This document shows positions 8,895 through 17,753 of a stretch of DNA of 64,000 bases, one piece after another. The position numbers and the translations under genes were made by a program. How positions within the stretch are numbered: the stretch's first letter is position 1; each line of letters opens with the position of its first letter. Below the pieces are notes generated by a model, which was given only the letters and a program-made list of their open reading frames with translations, was not told the origin of the DNA and searched no databases. Source of the DNA: JAEWSN01 sp942493335 (GTDB lineage Bacteria > Bacillota > Clostridia > DSM-8532); assembly GCA_942493335.1 (NCBI GenBank), contig OW818693.1, forward strand, positions 558,001 to 622,000. Direction: 5' to 3'.

Positions 8895-10037
8895 TCATCG
8901 ATGCCGGACAGTCGGATAAATCCCGGCGACAGCCTGCAGAACCGTATCCACTTCCGATAAGGTCGACTGGCAGGAGAAGCTGAAGCGCAGAATCCCACCC
9001 TGCCACCGTTCCGGAACCTGCATGGCCCGTACGACATGGCTTCGTGTGTCTTTCCTGGAGGAACAGGCGGAACCGGACGATACATAGATCTTCTGTTCCG
9101 CCAGATGATGCAGCAGCACTTCCGCCTTTGCCTTTTCAAAAGACACCTGCAGGATATAAGGGGAACCGGATTCGGGCGAAAGAATTCGAACTTGTTCAGG
9201 GAACAGGCTTTGCAAGCCTTCGGCAAGCCTGGACCGTAGTGTGGAGACATTCGCCGCATCTCCTGCAAGAGATGCATGGTGCAGGGCGGTTGCCGTCGCA
9301 AATCCGCAGATCCCGGGCACATTCAGGGTTCCGGAGCGCATGCCGCTCTCCTGCCCGCCACCAAGGGCCTGCGGAGCAAGCCGGACCCCCTTCCGCACAT
9401 ACAAAGCCCCCACGCCCTTTGGCCCGTGAAGCTTGTGCGCGCTGAAAGACACCAGATCCGCACCCATTTGTTTCGGATGGACCGGAATCTTTCCAAATGC
9501 CTGGACTGCATCGACATGAACGAGCAGCTCCGGATTCCTTTTCCGTGCAAGGCGGGCGGTTTCGGCGATCGGCAGAATGGCGCCGGACTCGTTGTTGACG
9601 AGCATCATGCTGAGAAGCCGCGTATCAGGCCGGACACGGCTGGCCGCTTCTTCCGGGTCCGGCACGCCGTTCGGTCCAACCGGCAGCAGTTCAACATCAT
9701 ATCCGGCCATGGCAAGCCGGTTCAAAGGCTCCAGAACAGAGGGGTGTTCGATGGCGGTGGCAAGAACATGGCGACCGAACCGATCCGGAAGGATGGTCAT
9801 TCCCTGCAGGGCCAGGTTGTTCGATTCCGTGCCGCCGGAGGTGAAGAACAGCTCGGCAGGCGTAACCTTGAGACATTCCGCAACCGTCTTGCGCGCCTCG
9901 TTGACAAGGCGTTCCGCTGAAACCCCGAAAGCATGCATGGCGTGTGGGTTTGCGTACCAGTTTTCTGCAATGTCCCGCATCCTGTCGAGCACTTCGGGAT
10001 AAGGTCGTGTTGTGGCGGCGTTGTCGAAATAGATCAT
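8895..10037 (-). CDS. Cysteine desulfurase (NifS/IscS class V aminotransferase)
   Basis: 380 residues. ATG 10037 is chosen over the ATG two codons upstream because AAAGG then has 7-base spacing, and the protein starts with the family sequence MIYFDNAATT. It removes sulfur from cysteine via PLP and passes it on as an enzyme persulfide. Seen: TSGGTESNN for cofactor binding, PLP lysine K202 in SFSAHKLHGPKG, and the catalytic cysteine C325 in SSGSACSS, in a long group-I type loop. Located upstream of thiI, so the likely role is sulfur donation for s4U and perhaps other thio-modifications; general Fe-S supply is also possible. Confidence 0.94.
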   Translation of the reverse strand: MIYFDNAATTRPYPEVLDRMRDIAENWYANPHAMHAFGVSAERLVNEARKTVAECLKVTPAELFFTSGGTESNNLALQGMTILPDRFGRHVLATAIEHPSVLEPLNRLAMAGYDVELLPVGPNGVPDPEEAASRVRPDTRLLSMMLVNNESGAILPIAETARLARKRNPELLVHVDAVQAFGKIPVHPKQMGADLVSFSAHKLHGPKGVGALYVRKGVRLAPQALGGGQESGMRSGTLNVPGICGFATATALHHASLAGDAANVSTLRSRLAEGLQSLFPEQVRILSPESGSPYILQVSFEKAKAEVLLHHLAEQKIYVSSGSACSSRKDTRSHVVRAMQVPERWQGGILRFSFSCQSTLSEVDTVLQAVAGIYPTVRHR

Positions 10038-10122
10038 GTTCATGCCTTTCTATGCGGGATCAGTCATCCGCTTCCACGTGAGCGCCATATTCTTCCACAC
10101 CGATTCAGTCTTCCGCTTCCAT

Positions 10123-10599
10123 CTAGCGGGTTTCCAGCAATCCGTGACCGATCTCCACCAAAGCGAAGGAAGGCCCGCCCATCCCCTTCGGGAAGGAAGG
10201 ACTGCCCGGATTCAACAGATGCCGGCCATTCCGGACCAGATCGGCTGAGATGTGGGTATGACCGAAAAGAGTCAGATCGGCCCGCAGCTTCTCGGCGAGA
10301 TGAACCAGCTTGTCATATCCGCCCTTCACGCCTTGGCGGTTCCCATGGACCATCAATAGACGTTTTCCTTCCACTTCCAGCACGCGTTCCGCCGGGAAAT
10401 GTTCCGGATCCGTATCAAAATCGCAGTTGCCGGCCACGCCGATCACCTTGAGTTCCGGATGTCTGGCCGCCAATCGCACCGCATCCCGGGTATTGTCGCC
10501 CAGGTGGAGAATGGTACCGGCCTGTGGGAACCGGGCGATGGCCCGCTCTGCGACCACGAGATCGCCATGGGTGTCGCTGAAAACCAGCATGAGTGTCAT
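10123..10599 (-). CDS. YfcE/MJ0936 family metallophosphodiesterase
   Basis: 158 residues from ATG 10599, which overlaps the rdgB stop as ATGA and has GGAGG 9 bases upstream. Calcineurin-like metal-binding motifs in order: FSDTHGD, LHLGDN, GNCD, MVHGN, and GHTH near residue 115, followed by NPGSPSFPKG typical of this family. Members hydrolyse phosphodiesters such as bis-pNPP or cyclic nucleotides in vitro; the physiological substrate is unknown. The rdgB-phosphodiesterase pair is a common Bacillota arrangement. Confidence 0.92.
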   Translation of the reverse strand: MTLMLVFSDTHGDLVVAERAIARFPQAGTILHLGDNTRDAVRLAARHPELKVIGVAGNCDFDTDPEHFPAERVLEVEGKRLLMVHGNRQGVKGGYDKLVHLAEKLRADLTLFGHTHISADLVRNGRHLLNPGSPSFPKGMGGPSFALVEIGHGLLETR

Positions 10600-11192
10600 T
10601 CGGAGCATCCTCCGGCCAGAATGGCCGCCACTTTTTCAAGGGCACGACCACGATGGCTGATTTTGTTTTTTTCTTCGTTCCCCAGCATGGCAGCGGATTT
10701 CCCCGCTTCCGTGACGAGAAAGACCGGATCATACCCAAAGCCGTTGTATCCCTGCGGTTCAAACAGGATGCTTCCTTCCACGGTGCCCCTGACCACGAGC
10801 CTGCGTTGGGAGGATACCACGGCAGCCGCACAAACAAACCGTGCGGAACGCTGTTCGGCCGGAATCTCCTGCAGGTTCTTCAGAAGGAGTTGGCAACGGC
10901 CGGCATCATCCAAGCCTTCTCCACCGTAGCGGGCCGAATAGATGCCCGGCTCACCGCCGAGTGCGTCCACTTCAAGTCCGCTGTCATCCGCCAGAACCGT
11001 TCCACCGGAAATCGCCCAGATTGCATCCGCCTTCTTCAAGGCGTTTTCTTCGAAGGTGTCTCCATTCTCGTCGACATCAAGTGTGATGTCCACCTCTTCC
11101 ATCGAGACAATCTCAAAAGGCAGCGCGGCAAGAATTTCGCGGATTTCCCGCATTTTCCCTTTGTTTTTTGTGGCGACAATCAAGCGTTCCAT
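10596..11192 (-). CDS. rdgB: XTP/dITP pyrophosphatase (RdgB/HAM1 family)
   Basis: 198 residues. It hydrolyses non-canonical purine triphosphates (dITP, XTP), cleaning the nucleotide pool. Motifs: ATKNKGKMREI at the start, DTFEENALKKA near residue 45, LADDSGLEVDAL, and the C-terminal GYNGFGYDPVF and ISHRGRAL. ATG 11192 is preferred to the ATG at 11201 because GAGG then stands 8 bases away. The downstream phosphodiesterase overlaps by 4 bases. Confidence 0.95.
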   Translation of the reverse strand: MERLIVATKNKGKMREIREILAALPFEIVSMEEVDITLDVDENGDTFEENALKKADAIWAISGGTVLADDSGLEVDALGGEPGIYSARYGGEGLDDAGRCQLLLKNLQEIPAEQRSARFVCAAAVVSSQRRLVVRGTVEGSILFEPQGYNGFGYDPVFLVTEAGKSAAMLGNEEKNKISHRGRALEKVAAILAGGCSE

Positions 11193-11233
11193 TGGTTCCA
11201 TCCTCGTTGTGATTCAGTGCACACCCGCCCTGC

Positions 11234-12754
11234 TCAGCCCCGGAACCCTGCGACCATTCGGCTCAGCTCGTCGGCGGTCATCGCCACGTTCTTCGCCATG
11301 TCAATCATCGAATGGGCACGCTGCGTCTGCTGGTCGGAGAGGGCGGCGATTTCCTGGCTGCTGGCGGCGGAGTCCTCGGTGACCTCGGAGATCAGGGTGA
11401 CCTCGGATACGGCGACCTCCACGGAGGAGAGCATTTCCTCGATGGCGGCCGAGACCTCCCCGATCGCGTGATCGATCCGGCCGGAGCCGCTATGAATGGA
11501 GGCGAACATGGCCTGAACATCTCCCACGGCTGCATCCATTCTGGTATTGACTTCGGCGGACCGGTGGACCCGTTCTCCGGTAGCGGTCATGTCTGTCCGG
11601 ATATCGTCCACGAGCACCTCGATGTCCCTGGCTGCCTTTGAAGAGCCTTCTGCGAGCTTGCGCACCTCTTCGGCCACAACGGCAAACCCGCGACCCGAAT
11701 CGCCGGCACGGGCAGCCTCGATGGCCGCATTCAGGGCGAGCAGATTTGTCTGTTCCGCAATACCGGTGATAAGTTCAACGATGTCGCCGATCTTGTTCGA
11801 GCGTTCCGTCAAGGACCGAAGTGCCTCGTCCAGGGAAGCCTGCGCCGCCTGACTCTCCTTCGTACAGGTATTCTGTTCCAGCATCCGAAGGTTGGCCTTG
11901 TTGACGATATCGCGGAAGGCAACGGTTTGTTCGTTCACATCCATCACGTTCGTGGAAACCTGGGACAATGCCTCCGACATCTGGCGCACAAGGGAAGTGG
12001 CTTTGACTGCGGCATGTGCGGCATCGGTCGTACCATGGGCCAGACTGTCGATGCTGGTACTGACCTGGTCCGAGGAGACCTTCGCTTCACTTGCGGAAAC
12101 ATGCAGTGCCTCGGATGACTCTGCAAGGGCTTCAGCCTTGCGAAGGACACCATCCGCCACAGTGTTGAGGCTTCCGACAAGCTGCTGACTCTGCTCGTCA
12201 TTGGCGATGGCGGTACGGAGCAGCTCTGCCGCCACCCGTGCCACGACAAATGAGGAAACGGCGGCAATCGCGAAACATACATATCGCGCCAACAGGGATG
12301 CAGACCTCGTTTCAGCAGGAATCTTGTCGGGTTGCAGGACGATCATGGCGGTATGGACGGCCACTGTCAGAAACGAGGCGAAAAGCGATACCTTCGGGTC
12401 GAAGTACAGCAATGCCAGGATCATGATGGCGTATAGGTTGGCATAGGCATCGCCGACACCGGGAATCATCAGGTGATAGATGAAAAGGACGACAGCCACC
12501 ATGGCGACGCTCAGATAGCGGCTTGCCGGAAGTGAGCCGAAACGGCGGAAGAACAGCCAGCAAAGAAAGATGATGCCCGCGTTGACGAGAACCTCGATGA
12601 TAACCCGTTGATACGTGACCCCCGCGCTGGCTCTTCCTGTGACGATCTGGATGACTGTTGCGAGATTCCCGAGCAGAGCGATCAGTGAGATGGCGATCAG
12701 CAGGCGCGTGTGCCCTTTTCGTGTGTTCTGCTCGAGAAAGGAACGTTTCTCCAT
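11234..12754 (-). CDS. Methyl-accepting chemotaxis protein with multi-helix membrane sensor
   Basis: 506 residues. The N-terminal 190 residues hold about six membrane helices in place of the usual two-helix plus extracellular domain layout, so sensing is probably within or at the membrane. The rest is a long coiled coil with the conserved signalling tip (NLLALNAAIEAARAG, GFAVVAEEVRKLAEGS). No HAMP domain was recognised. It is the second chemoreceptor in the window and stands alone between the amidase and rdgB. A promoter candidate lies directly upstream. Confidence 0.9.
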   Translation of the reverse strand: MEKRSFLEQNTRKGHTRLLIAISLIALLGNLATVIQIVTGRASAGVTYQRVIIEVLVNAGIIFLCWLFFRRFGSLPASRYLSVAMVAVVLFIYHLMIPGVGDAYANLYAIMILALLYFDPKVSLFASFLTVAVHTAMIVLQPDKIPAETRSASLLARYVCFAIAAVSSFVVARVAAELLRTAIANDEQSQQLVGSLNTVADGVLRKAEALAESSEALHVSASEAKVSSDQVSTSIDSLAHGTTDAAHAAVKATSLVRQMSEALSQVSTNVMDVNEQTVAFRDIVNKANLRMLEQNTCTKESQAAQASLDEALRSLTERSNKIGDIVELITGIAEQTNLLALNAAIEAARAGDSGRGFAVVAEEVRKLAEGSSKAARDIEVLVDDIRTDMTATGERVHRSAEVNTRMDAAVGDVQAMFASIHSGSGRIDHAIGEVSAAIEEMLSSVEVAVSEVTLISEVTEDSAASSQEIAALSDQQTQRAHSMIDMAKNVAMTADELSRMVAGFRG

Positions 12755-12834
12755 CCTTCAGTCCCTGATGCTCGGCGATCACCGGCATCCCCTTCGCAAT
12801 TATTTCGTCGTCCCGGTGGTATATCGTGCACCAT

Positions 12835-12863
12835 ATTGTAACATATTCATTGTGTACATCCAA
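12835..12863 (-). promoter_or_regulatory. Possible promoter of the second chemoreceptor gene
   Basis: Minus-strand TTGGAT (12858-12863) and TACAAT (12835-12840) with a 17-base spacer, 80 bases before the ATG at 12754. Confidence 0.45.
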
Positions 12864-12879
12864 TTTTAAGGAGGAGCCA

Positions 12880-15234
12880 TCAGTTCATCGTCGCAAGAAT
12901 CTTCACGATGCCATCCGCGATACCCTGGGCGGCATTCTGGCGATATGCGTCCGTCTTGATGATCTGGAGGTCCGAAACATTCGACATGCAGCCGACTTCC
13001 GCAAGAATGGCCGGCATTTTCGTCTTGCGGAGAACCACAAGGCCGCTGTTCGATTTCAGGCCGATGCTGCCGAGCCCGACGGCAGGGGCGAGGGTCTGCT
13101 GCATGATGTCGGCATAGCGTTTCCCGTTCACACTGGAGGCGTAATACATCGTCATGGTGCCCTTTGTGGCGGGATCCGGCATGGAGTTCTGGTGGATGCT
13201 GACAAACAGTGAGGCAGCTGTATTGTTTGCGAGATTGCAGCGCTCGTCCAGACCGACAAATGCGTCTCCACGGCGCGTCAGGGACACGTTGATGTTCTTC
13301 AGCTTCAGAATCGCTTCGACCCGAAGGGTGATGTCCAGATTGACGGTGGACTCATAGAGTCCTTCGAAGACGGTTCCGGGATCCGTGCCGCCATGTCCCG
13401 CATCAAGCACAACCAGTCGATTCACGCCGGAAGGCACGGATACGGGCGCTTCCGCCACGCTCTTGCGGATGGTCAGCGCGTTGCCGTCCGCTTCTTCTAC
13501 CATCCGGAACTGGGTGGCGCCGTCACGCTTGGCAATGCTGAGGAAACTGCTCTGTCCGGTCGTCAGGGTGGAAATGCCGGTCGTCAGGGCATCGTTCGTC
13601 TTGGCGACCCCATTTCCCAGATTGACGACGGACATCGGGAACATGAAGGTGAACGCGGACATCTTGAAATCGTCATCTACGATGACCTGACTGGCATCCA
13701 TGGCCGCACGATAACGGGCTGCAATCCCGTCTCCCGTAAGCCTCAGGACAACATCGCCGTCATTTCCGCCTTCCAGATTCGCAATATCAGCCGGAGAGAG
13801 CTTGATCGCCAGCCTTCCCGCGGTTTCCATGACAACCCAGTCAGCAAATACGCCGGTTGTCACGATCAGCTTGACCCTGCCATCGGAGGAGTATCCGGTG
13901 ACATCCCGAACAAGCGGCGAGCCGACCGTTACGACGGAAGGCTGTGCGATGCCCGGCAGCTCGATCACAAGGTTCTTACCAAGTCTGTAGACACGGGAGC
14001 CGGACACATCCGAGGAGGTGATCAGAACAGTATCGGCGGTTGCGGAGAATTGAACGGGCAGGTTGCTCGTAAGACCCCGGCTCACGGACGTATCCCCGAC
14101 AGTTGTCGGATTCTTGATGACACCGGTGCCTGTGGTGGATCCAGTGGTCGCGTTGGAACCTGTCGCCGTTCCTGTCGTAGATCCTGTCTGAGAACCGCTT
14201 CCAGTGGTGGTTCCACCAGTTCCGGCTACAGCCGTGCCACTGGATTTGATACGGAGCAGCGTGCCTGTACCGGATTTTTCCATGGTATAGCCGAGGGAGG
14301 TTTTCCCGGAAATACGGATGGTCGTTGTCTGGCGCATGGTGTTCGTGGAGACAAGGGTGCCGTACAGGATGTTGTTTCCTGCCATTGCTCCGGTCGTAAA
14401 GCGCGGATCAATCCCATTGAATGTGATTTGGAGGGTCTTTTCGCGAATGCGGTTTTCCACGGCTGCCACACCTTGCGCAACCAAAGCCGGAATATCCGTA
14501 TTGTCCAGCTTGAAGACACAGGTATCGCCCGTCATGTCCCAGGAAAGCGGGCCGCGGGTGGCCGAACCGGCTGATGCCGTATTGTTTGCAGGGGGCGTTG
14601 CAGTCGCGTTTGCCGCCGGGATGGGCGTTGAAGGCGCAACAGCTGCAGGTTTGGGGGTTGCAGACGGCGCGACGGATGCCTTGGGCGTAGGCGTCGGGAC
14701 CGCTGCTGGTTTTGGGGTTGGCGTCGGGTTGGCTGATGGTTTCGGTGTCGGGGCAGCTGATGGTTTCGGTGTCGGCTTTACCGACGCAGCTGGTGAATCG
14801 GCTGGTGAAGCGGCTCCGTTCAGCTGGATGTCAACACGGGAATCCAGCGCGGACACCGTATATGTGGGCTTATCCTTGATATCGATGACGATGCGGGAAC
14901 GAATGGCATCGAACTGCGAGTACCGCACTTGCAGCACACTGCCCTTGTTGACGGTCAATGTGCCCGGCGTTCCGATTTTCGTGTTCTTGATGTCCACAAT
15001 CAGGCGATAATAGGTGTGTGTCGCATCCGGCGACCATAGCTCCCGGTTGGCGATGGCGGCGCCGGAAGCGTACACGGACAGGGTCCCGGCGCTGCCGGAG
15101 GCCTGCGTGTAGGTAATTTTCGATATGGAACCCTCCACGGATTTTTCCACGACATTCGTGGCGGCAAAGGCTCCTGTGACGGCAAAGCATTGGATCAGGA
15201 TTGTCAGAACGAGCAGAACAGCGGTTTTTCTCAT
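12880..15234 (-). CDS. N-acetylmuramoyl-L-alanine amidase with several AMIN domains
   Basis: 784 residues from ATG 15234 (MRKTAVLLVL), which gives a clear signal peptide ending near AFA-AT; upstream in-frame codons are repeat DNA and are rejected. Order: signal peptide (1-25), AMIN-like domain (about 30-135), Pro/Thr/Ala/Lys linker of PTPKPSA type repeats (about 145-215), second AMIN-like domain (about 230-340), Gly/Thr/Ser-rich linker, third AMIN-like domain (about 395-500), then an Amidase_3 catalytic domain (about 600-784). Zinc and catalytic residues are visible: DAGHGG, a glutamate in GLYESTVNLD, SIHQNS and LAEVGCMSN. It should be secreted and cut the peptide from muramic acid; AMIN domains target it to the wall or septum. 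The low-complexity linkers are unusually long. Confidence 0.92.
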   Translation of the reverse strand: MRKTAVLLVLTILIQCFAVTGAFAATNVVEKSVEGSISKITYTQASGSAGTLSVYASGAAIANRELWSPDATHTYYRLIVDIKNTKIGTPGTLTVNKGSVLQVRYSQFDAIRSRIVIDIKDKPTYTVSALDSRVDIQLNGAASPADSPAASVKPTPKPSAAPTPKPSANPTPTPKPAAVPTPTPKASVAPSATPKPAAVAPSTPIPAANATATPPANNTASAGSATRGPLSWDMTGDTCVFKLDNTDIPALVAQGVAAVENRIREKTLQITFNGIDPRFTTGAMAGNNILYGTLVSTNTMRQTTTIRISGKTSLGYTMEKSGTGTLLRIKSSGTAVAGTGGTTTGSGSQTGSTTGTATGSNATTGSTTGTGVIKNPTTVGDTSVSRGLTSNLPVQFSATADTVLITSSDVSGSRVYRLGKNLVIELPGIAQPSVVTVGSPLVRDVTGYSSDGRVKLIVTTGVFADWVVMETAGRLAIKLSPADIANLEGGNDGDVVLRLTGDGIAARYRAAMDASQVIVDDDFKMSAFTFMFPMSVVNLGNGVAKTNDALTTGISTLTTGQSSFLSIAKRDGATQFRMVEEADGNALTIRKSVAEAPVSVPSGVNRLVVLDAGHGGTDPGTVFEGLYESTVNLDITLRVEAILKLKNINVSLTRRGDAFVGLDERCNLANNTAASLFVSIHQNSMPDPATKGTMTMYYASSVNGKRYADIMQQTLAPAVGLGSIGLKSNSGLVVLRKTKMPAILAEVGCMSNVSDLQIIKTDAYRQNAAQGIADGIVKILATMN

Positions 15235-15251
15235 GTCTCCTCCCGATTCGT

Positions 15252-15268
15252 ATGCGCGCTTCGCGCAT
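15252..15268. repeat. Small perfect hairpin between amidase start and tandem repeats
   Basis: ATGCGCG, a three-base loop CTT, then CGCGCAT. It lies 18 bases upstream of the amidase ATG, so on the transcript it would cover or adjoin the ribosome-binding region. Confidence 0.6.
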
Positions 15269-15272
15269 GAAA

Positions 15273-15387
15273 AGGTTTTTCCTTCGTGTGTGTGATCGCC
15301 CGTGAACAGGCTTTCTTCCGTGTGAATGATCACTCGTGAACAGGCTTTCTTCTGTGTGTATGATCACTCGTGATCAGGCTTTCTTCC
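15273..15387. repeat. 34-bp tandem repeats upstream of the amidase gene
   Basis: Three units (15273-15307, 15308-15341, 15342-15375) and a 12-base partial fourth (15376-15387). Units two and three differ at only a few positions and each contains TGATCACTCGTGA, itself partly palindromic. They lie in the leader or promoter region of the amidase gene. The in-frame reading through them has no ribosome site. Confidence 0.85.
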
Positions 15388-15513
15388 ATTTGTTTGCAAC
15401 GTCAGTATAACAACATGTCCCTGCAGTGATGGTTTCCTGATTGAATTATATCACCTCAAGCCCTGTCGTATCATGACATTCCCGTTTCACGTATGAAACC
15501 AGATCAAAATGCC

Positions 15514-16197
15514 TCATGGCGAAAAGGAATAATCGGGCTTTTTCGGATGATCCGACTCCCCGTAGGACCAAACGCATCCGCAATACTTCTGCATATACCA
15601 TCCCCTCGCCCGGGCGAGATTCTGACCTTCCCGGTAGAACGGGCGGAAATCCCGATAGAGGAAGGACACGCCATGGCGTTCTGCCGCTTCCTCCCCGGCC
15701 TTTCGGATTTCCTCATGGCGTTGCCAGGGGCTGATGAGCAGGCTGGTGGTGAACTGGGTGAATCCTTCCCGCGCTGCCAAGGCGGCCGTATGATCCAGCC
15801 GAGATGCATAACAGTATCCGCATCGTGCGGTATCCCCAGCTTCCCAGCGGGTTTGCCAGACATCAAGCTGGTATTCGTCCGACCAGAACATGGGCAGCGC
15901 CATACCGGCGGCCATTTCCTCAACAGCGTGCTTTCTGCGATTCCATTCCTCCAGTGGGTGGATGTTCGGATTGTGCCAGGACCCATGAAGCTGGAAGCCT
16001 TCATCGGAAAGGCGCTGCAGAATCGCACCGGAACAGGGCGCGCAGCAGATGTGCATCAGGAGGCGGGTTTCAGGGTGATGTGATTCAGTCAATTCCTGCC
16101 TTGTTGTCTGAAAAGCTTCGCCAACAGGCGTTGTCCTTCCATTTTTGATATCCTCAATTCCTTCAGCCAGCAGTTCCCTCAACCCTTTTGTTTGCAT
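15514..16197 (-). CDS. queH: Epoxyqueuosine reductase QueH
   Basis: 227 residues. QueH makes the last step of queuosine synthesis, reducing epoxyqueuosine in tRNA with a 4Fe-4S cluster; it replaces QueG in many anaerobes. Seen: HICCAPCSG near residue 49, the paired cysteines CGYCY near residue 126, and YCGCVWS near the C-terminus, all characteristic of the DUF208/QueH family. GGGAGGA precedes the start. The tgt and queA genes of the same pathway are also in the window (33.9 and 36.2 kb), but not adjacent. It follows the hexosaminidase gene by 113 bases on the same strand. Confidence 0.93.
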   Translation of the reverse strand: MQTKGLRELLAEGIEDIKNGRTTPVGEAFQTTRQELTESHHPETRLLMHICCAPCSGAILQRLSDEGFQLHGSWHNPNIHPLEEWNRRKHAVEEMAAGMALPMFWSDEYQLDVWQTRWEAGDTARCGYCYASRLDHTAALAAREGFTQFTTSLLISPWQRHEEIRKAGEEAAERHGVSFLYRDFRPFYREGQNLARARGWYMQKYCGCVWSYGESDHPKKPDYSFSP

Positions 16198-16310
16198 GAC
16201 ATTCCTCCCAGGTTGATATCTGCATTTTCATGATCCTTTTATGTGGAACATATAGGTTCCATGGTTCTGCTCATTGTCACATGTTTTGACGAATCAGAGA
16301 TGGCTTCGGT

Positions 16311-17753
16311 TCACTTCCCCGCAGCCGTATTGATGCGCCTGACCAGATCCCGGTATGCGTCGGTACCCGAAAGTTCCTGCGGAACCGGCTCCCCAGACCC
16401 GGTCGTTTTGCTGAGCAGGCCGAATCTCTCTTTCAGCGCAAGAATCCGCTTTACGGATTGATCGATACGGTCCTCTGTGATCCTTCCGGAGTGGACTGCA
16501 TTCAGAATCGCCTTGCAGGCTTCTTCCAGGGAAACAGGAACCAGCAGCATGTCCGCACCGGCTTCCACCGCCATGAGGATTGACTCGTCAGCTCCGTACA
16601 ATTTCGTGATGGCACCCATTTCCATCGCGTCCGTCACAATAAGGCCCTTGAAGCCCATTTCCTTCCGAAGCAGACCCGTCAGGATATCGGGGTTCAGGGT
16701 TGCAGGCAGATTCTTGTTGGAAATGCCCGGTGTATTGACATGCGCCGTCATGATGACCGGCGCGCCCGCCTTCATGGCAGCCAGAAAAGGCACCAGTTCG
16801 ACAGTGTCAAGCCGTTTACGGTCATGCTGAACGACGGCGAGTCCCAAGTGGCTGTCCGTCTCCGTGTCGCCATGTCCGGGAAAGTGCTTGATGACAGGAA
16901 TGATACCGCCTTTCAGATAACCGCCGAGGGCAGCCGTGACCATTGTGGCTGTCTCTTTCGGCTTTGTCCCATAGGCTCGGTTTCCAATGACGGGATTCTG
17001 CGGATTCGTATTGATGTCCGCCACAGGGGCGAAATCCAGATTGATGCCGAGTGTCATCAGTTGAGCGGCGGTTGCGGCAGCGGCTTCGTCTGCAAACCCA
17101 GGTTCCCCGGTTTTTCCGATGATCTCGGCCGGTGGCATGGAAACAGCCCCAAGACCGGGAGCTGCACTCAATCGTGAAACTTTTCCGCCTTCCTCGTCAA
17201 TGCCAAGAAACAGAGGGACACGGGATGCTTCCTGCAACTGCGCGGTAAAGGCGGCAGTCTGGGGCACCGTATCCAGATTGGAGGCAAAAAGGACGACGCC
17301 GCCCGGTTTCCAGGTTCGGATGGCCTCAAGCGTCGCATCATCCGCGACAAGAAGAGGAGCGCCCGTGGAAGTGGTGCGGAACGCGGGAAAAAGCATCTGC
17401 CCCACCTTTTCTTCCAGCGTCATGGTTTCGATGGAAACAGGACTATCGGATGCTGCGGGTGTTTCGGATGCGTTGGCGGATGGGGACGGCCCAAGCGTTC
17501 CAGACGTTTCAGGCATGCCGGACTGCGCCGGTTCAGGTGTTCCAGGCGTGCCGGACTGCACCGGTTCAGCTGTTCCGGAGGATCCGTTCGTTTCAGATGC
17601 ACCGGATTGCGCCGGTTTCGGCGTTCCCGAATCATTCCCGGAGGTACCGGTATCGGTGGCGGCTGGCGGCAAAAGGCCGGAACATGCGGATAAAGCCAGC
17701 ATCCCCGACAGAATCAGGGTGACCGGCAAAAAGTACTTCCTGATGCTTCTCAT
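16311..17753 (-). CDS. nagZ: Lipoprotein glycoside hydrolase family 3, beta-N-acetylhexosaminidase (NagZ-like)
   Basis: 480 residues from ATG 17753, whose A is the last base of the fmt stop (TGATG). A lipoprotein signal peptide ends at the lipobox LSAC-SG, placing the enzyme on the outer face of the membrane. A 90-residue Ser/Thr/Pro/Gly spacer of imperfect ETSGT and PVQSGTPGT repeats follows, then the GH3 barrel with LFLGIDEEGGKVSRL, KHFPGHGDTETDSH (catalytic His of the mobile loop) and IVTDAMEMGAI (nucleophile Asp). It should release GlcNAc from muropeptides in wall turnover. An in-frame ATG at 17807 lies within fmt and lacks a ribosome site. The gene symbol reflects family, not proven identity. 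Confidence 0.9.
   Translation of the reverse strand: MRSIRKYFLPVTLILSGMLALSACSGLLPPAATDTGTSGNDSGTPKPAQSGASETNGSSGTAEPVQSGTPGTPEPAQSGMPETSGTLGPSPSANASETPAASDSPVSIETMTLEEKVGQMLFPAFRTTSTGAPLLVADDATLEAIRTWKPGGVVLFASNLDTVPQTAAFTAQLQEASRVPLFLGIDEEGGKVSRLSAAPGLGAVSMPPAEIIGKTGEPGFADEAAAATAAQLMTLGINLDFAPVADINTNPQNPVIGNRAYGTKPKETATMVTAALGGYLKGGIIPVIKHFPGHGDTETDSHLGLAVVQHDRKRLDTVELVPFLAAMKAGAPVIMTAHVNTPGISNKNLPATLNPDILTGLLRKEMGFKGLIVTDAMEMGAITKLYGADESILMAVEAGADMLLVPVSLEEACKAILNAVHSGRITEDRIDQSVKRILALKERFGLLSKTTGSGEPVPQELSGTDAYRDLVRRINTAAGK

Noticed and set aside
13393..14574. 393-codon plus-strand frame opposite the amidase
   Set aside because: Shadow of the AMIN/linker region; low-complexity product without domain.
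15273..15387. CRISPR array
   Set aside because: Units are directly adjacent with no spacers between them and only three to four copies; no cas gene is near.
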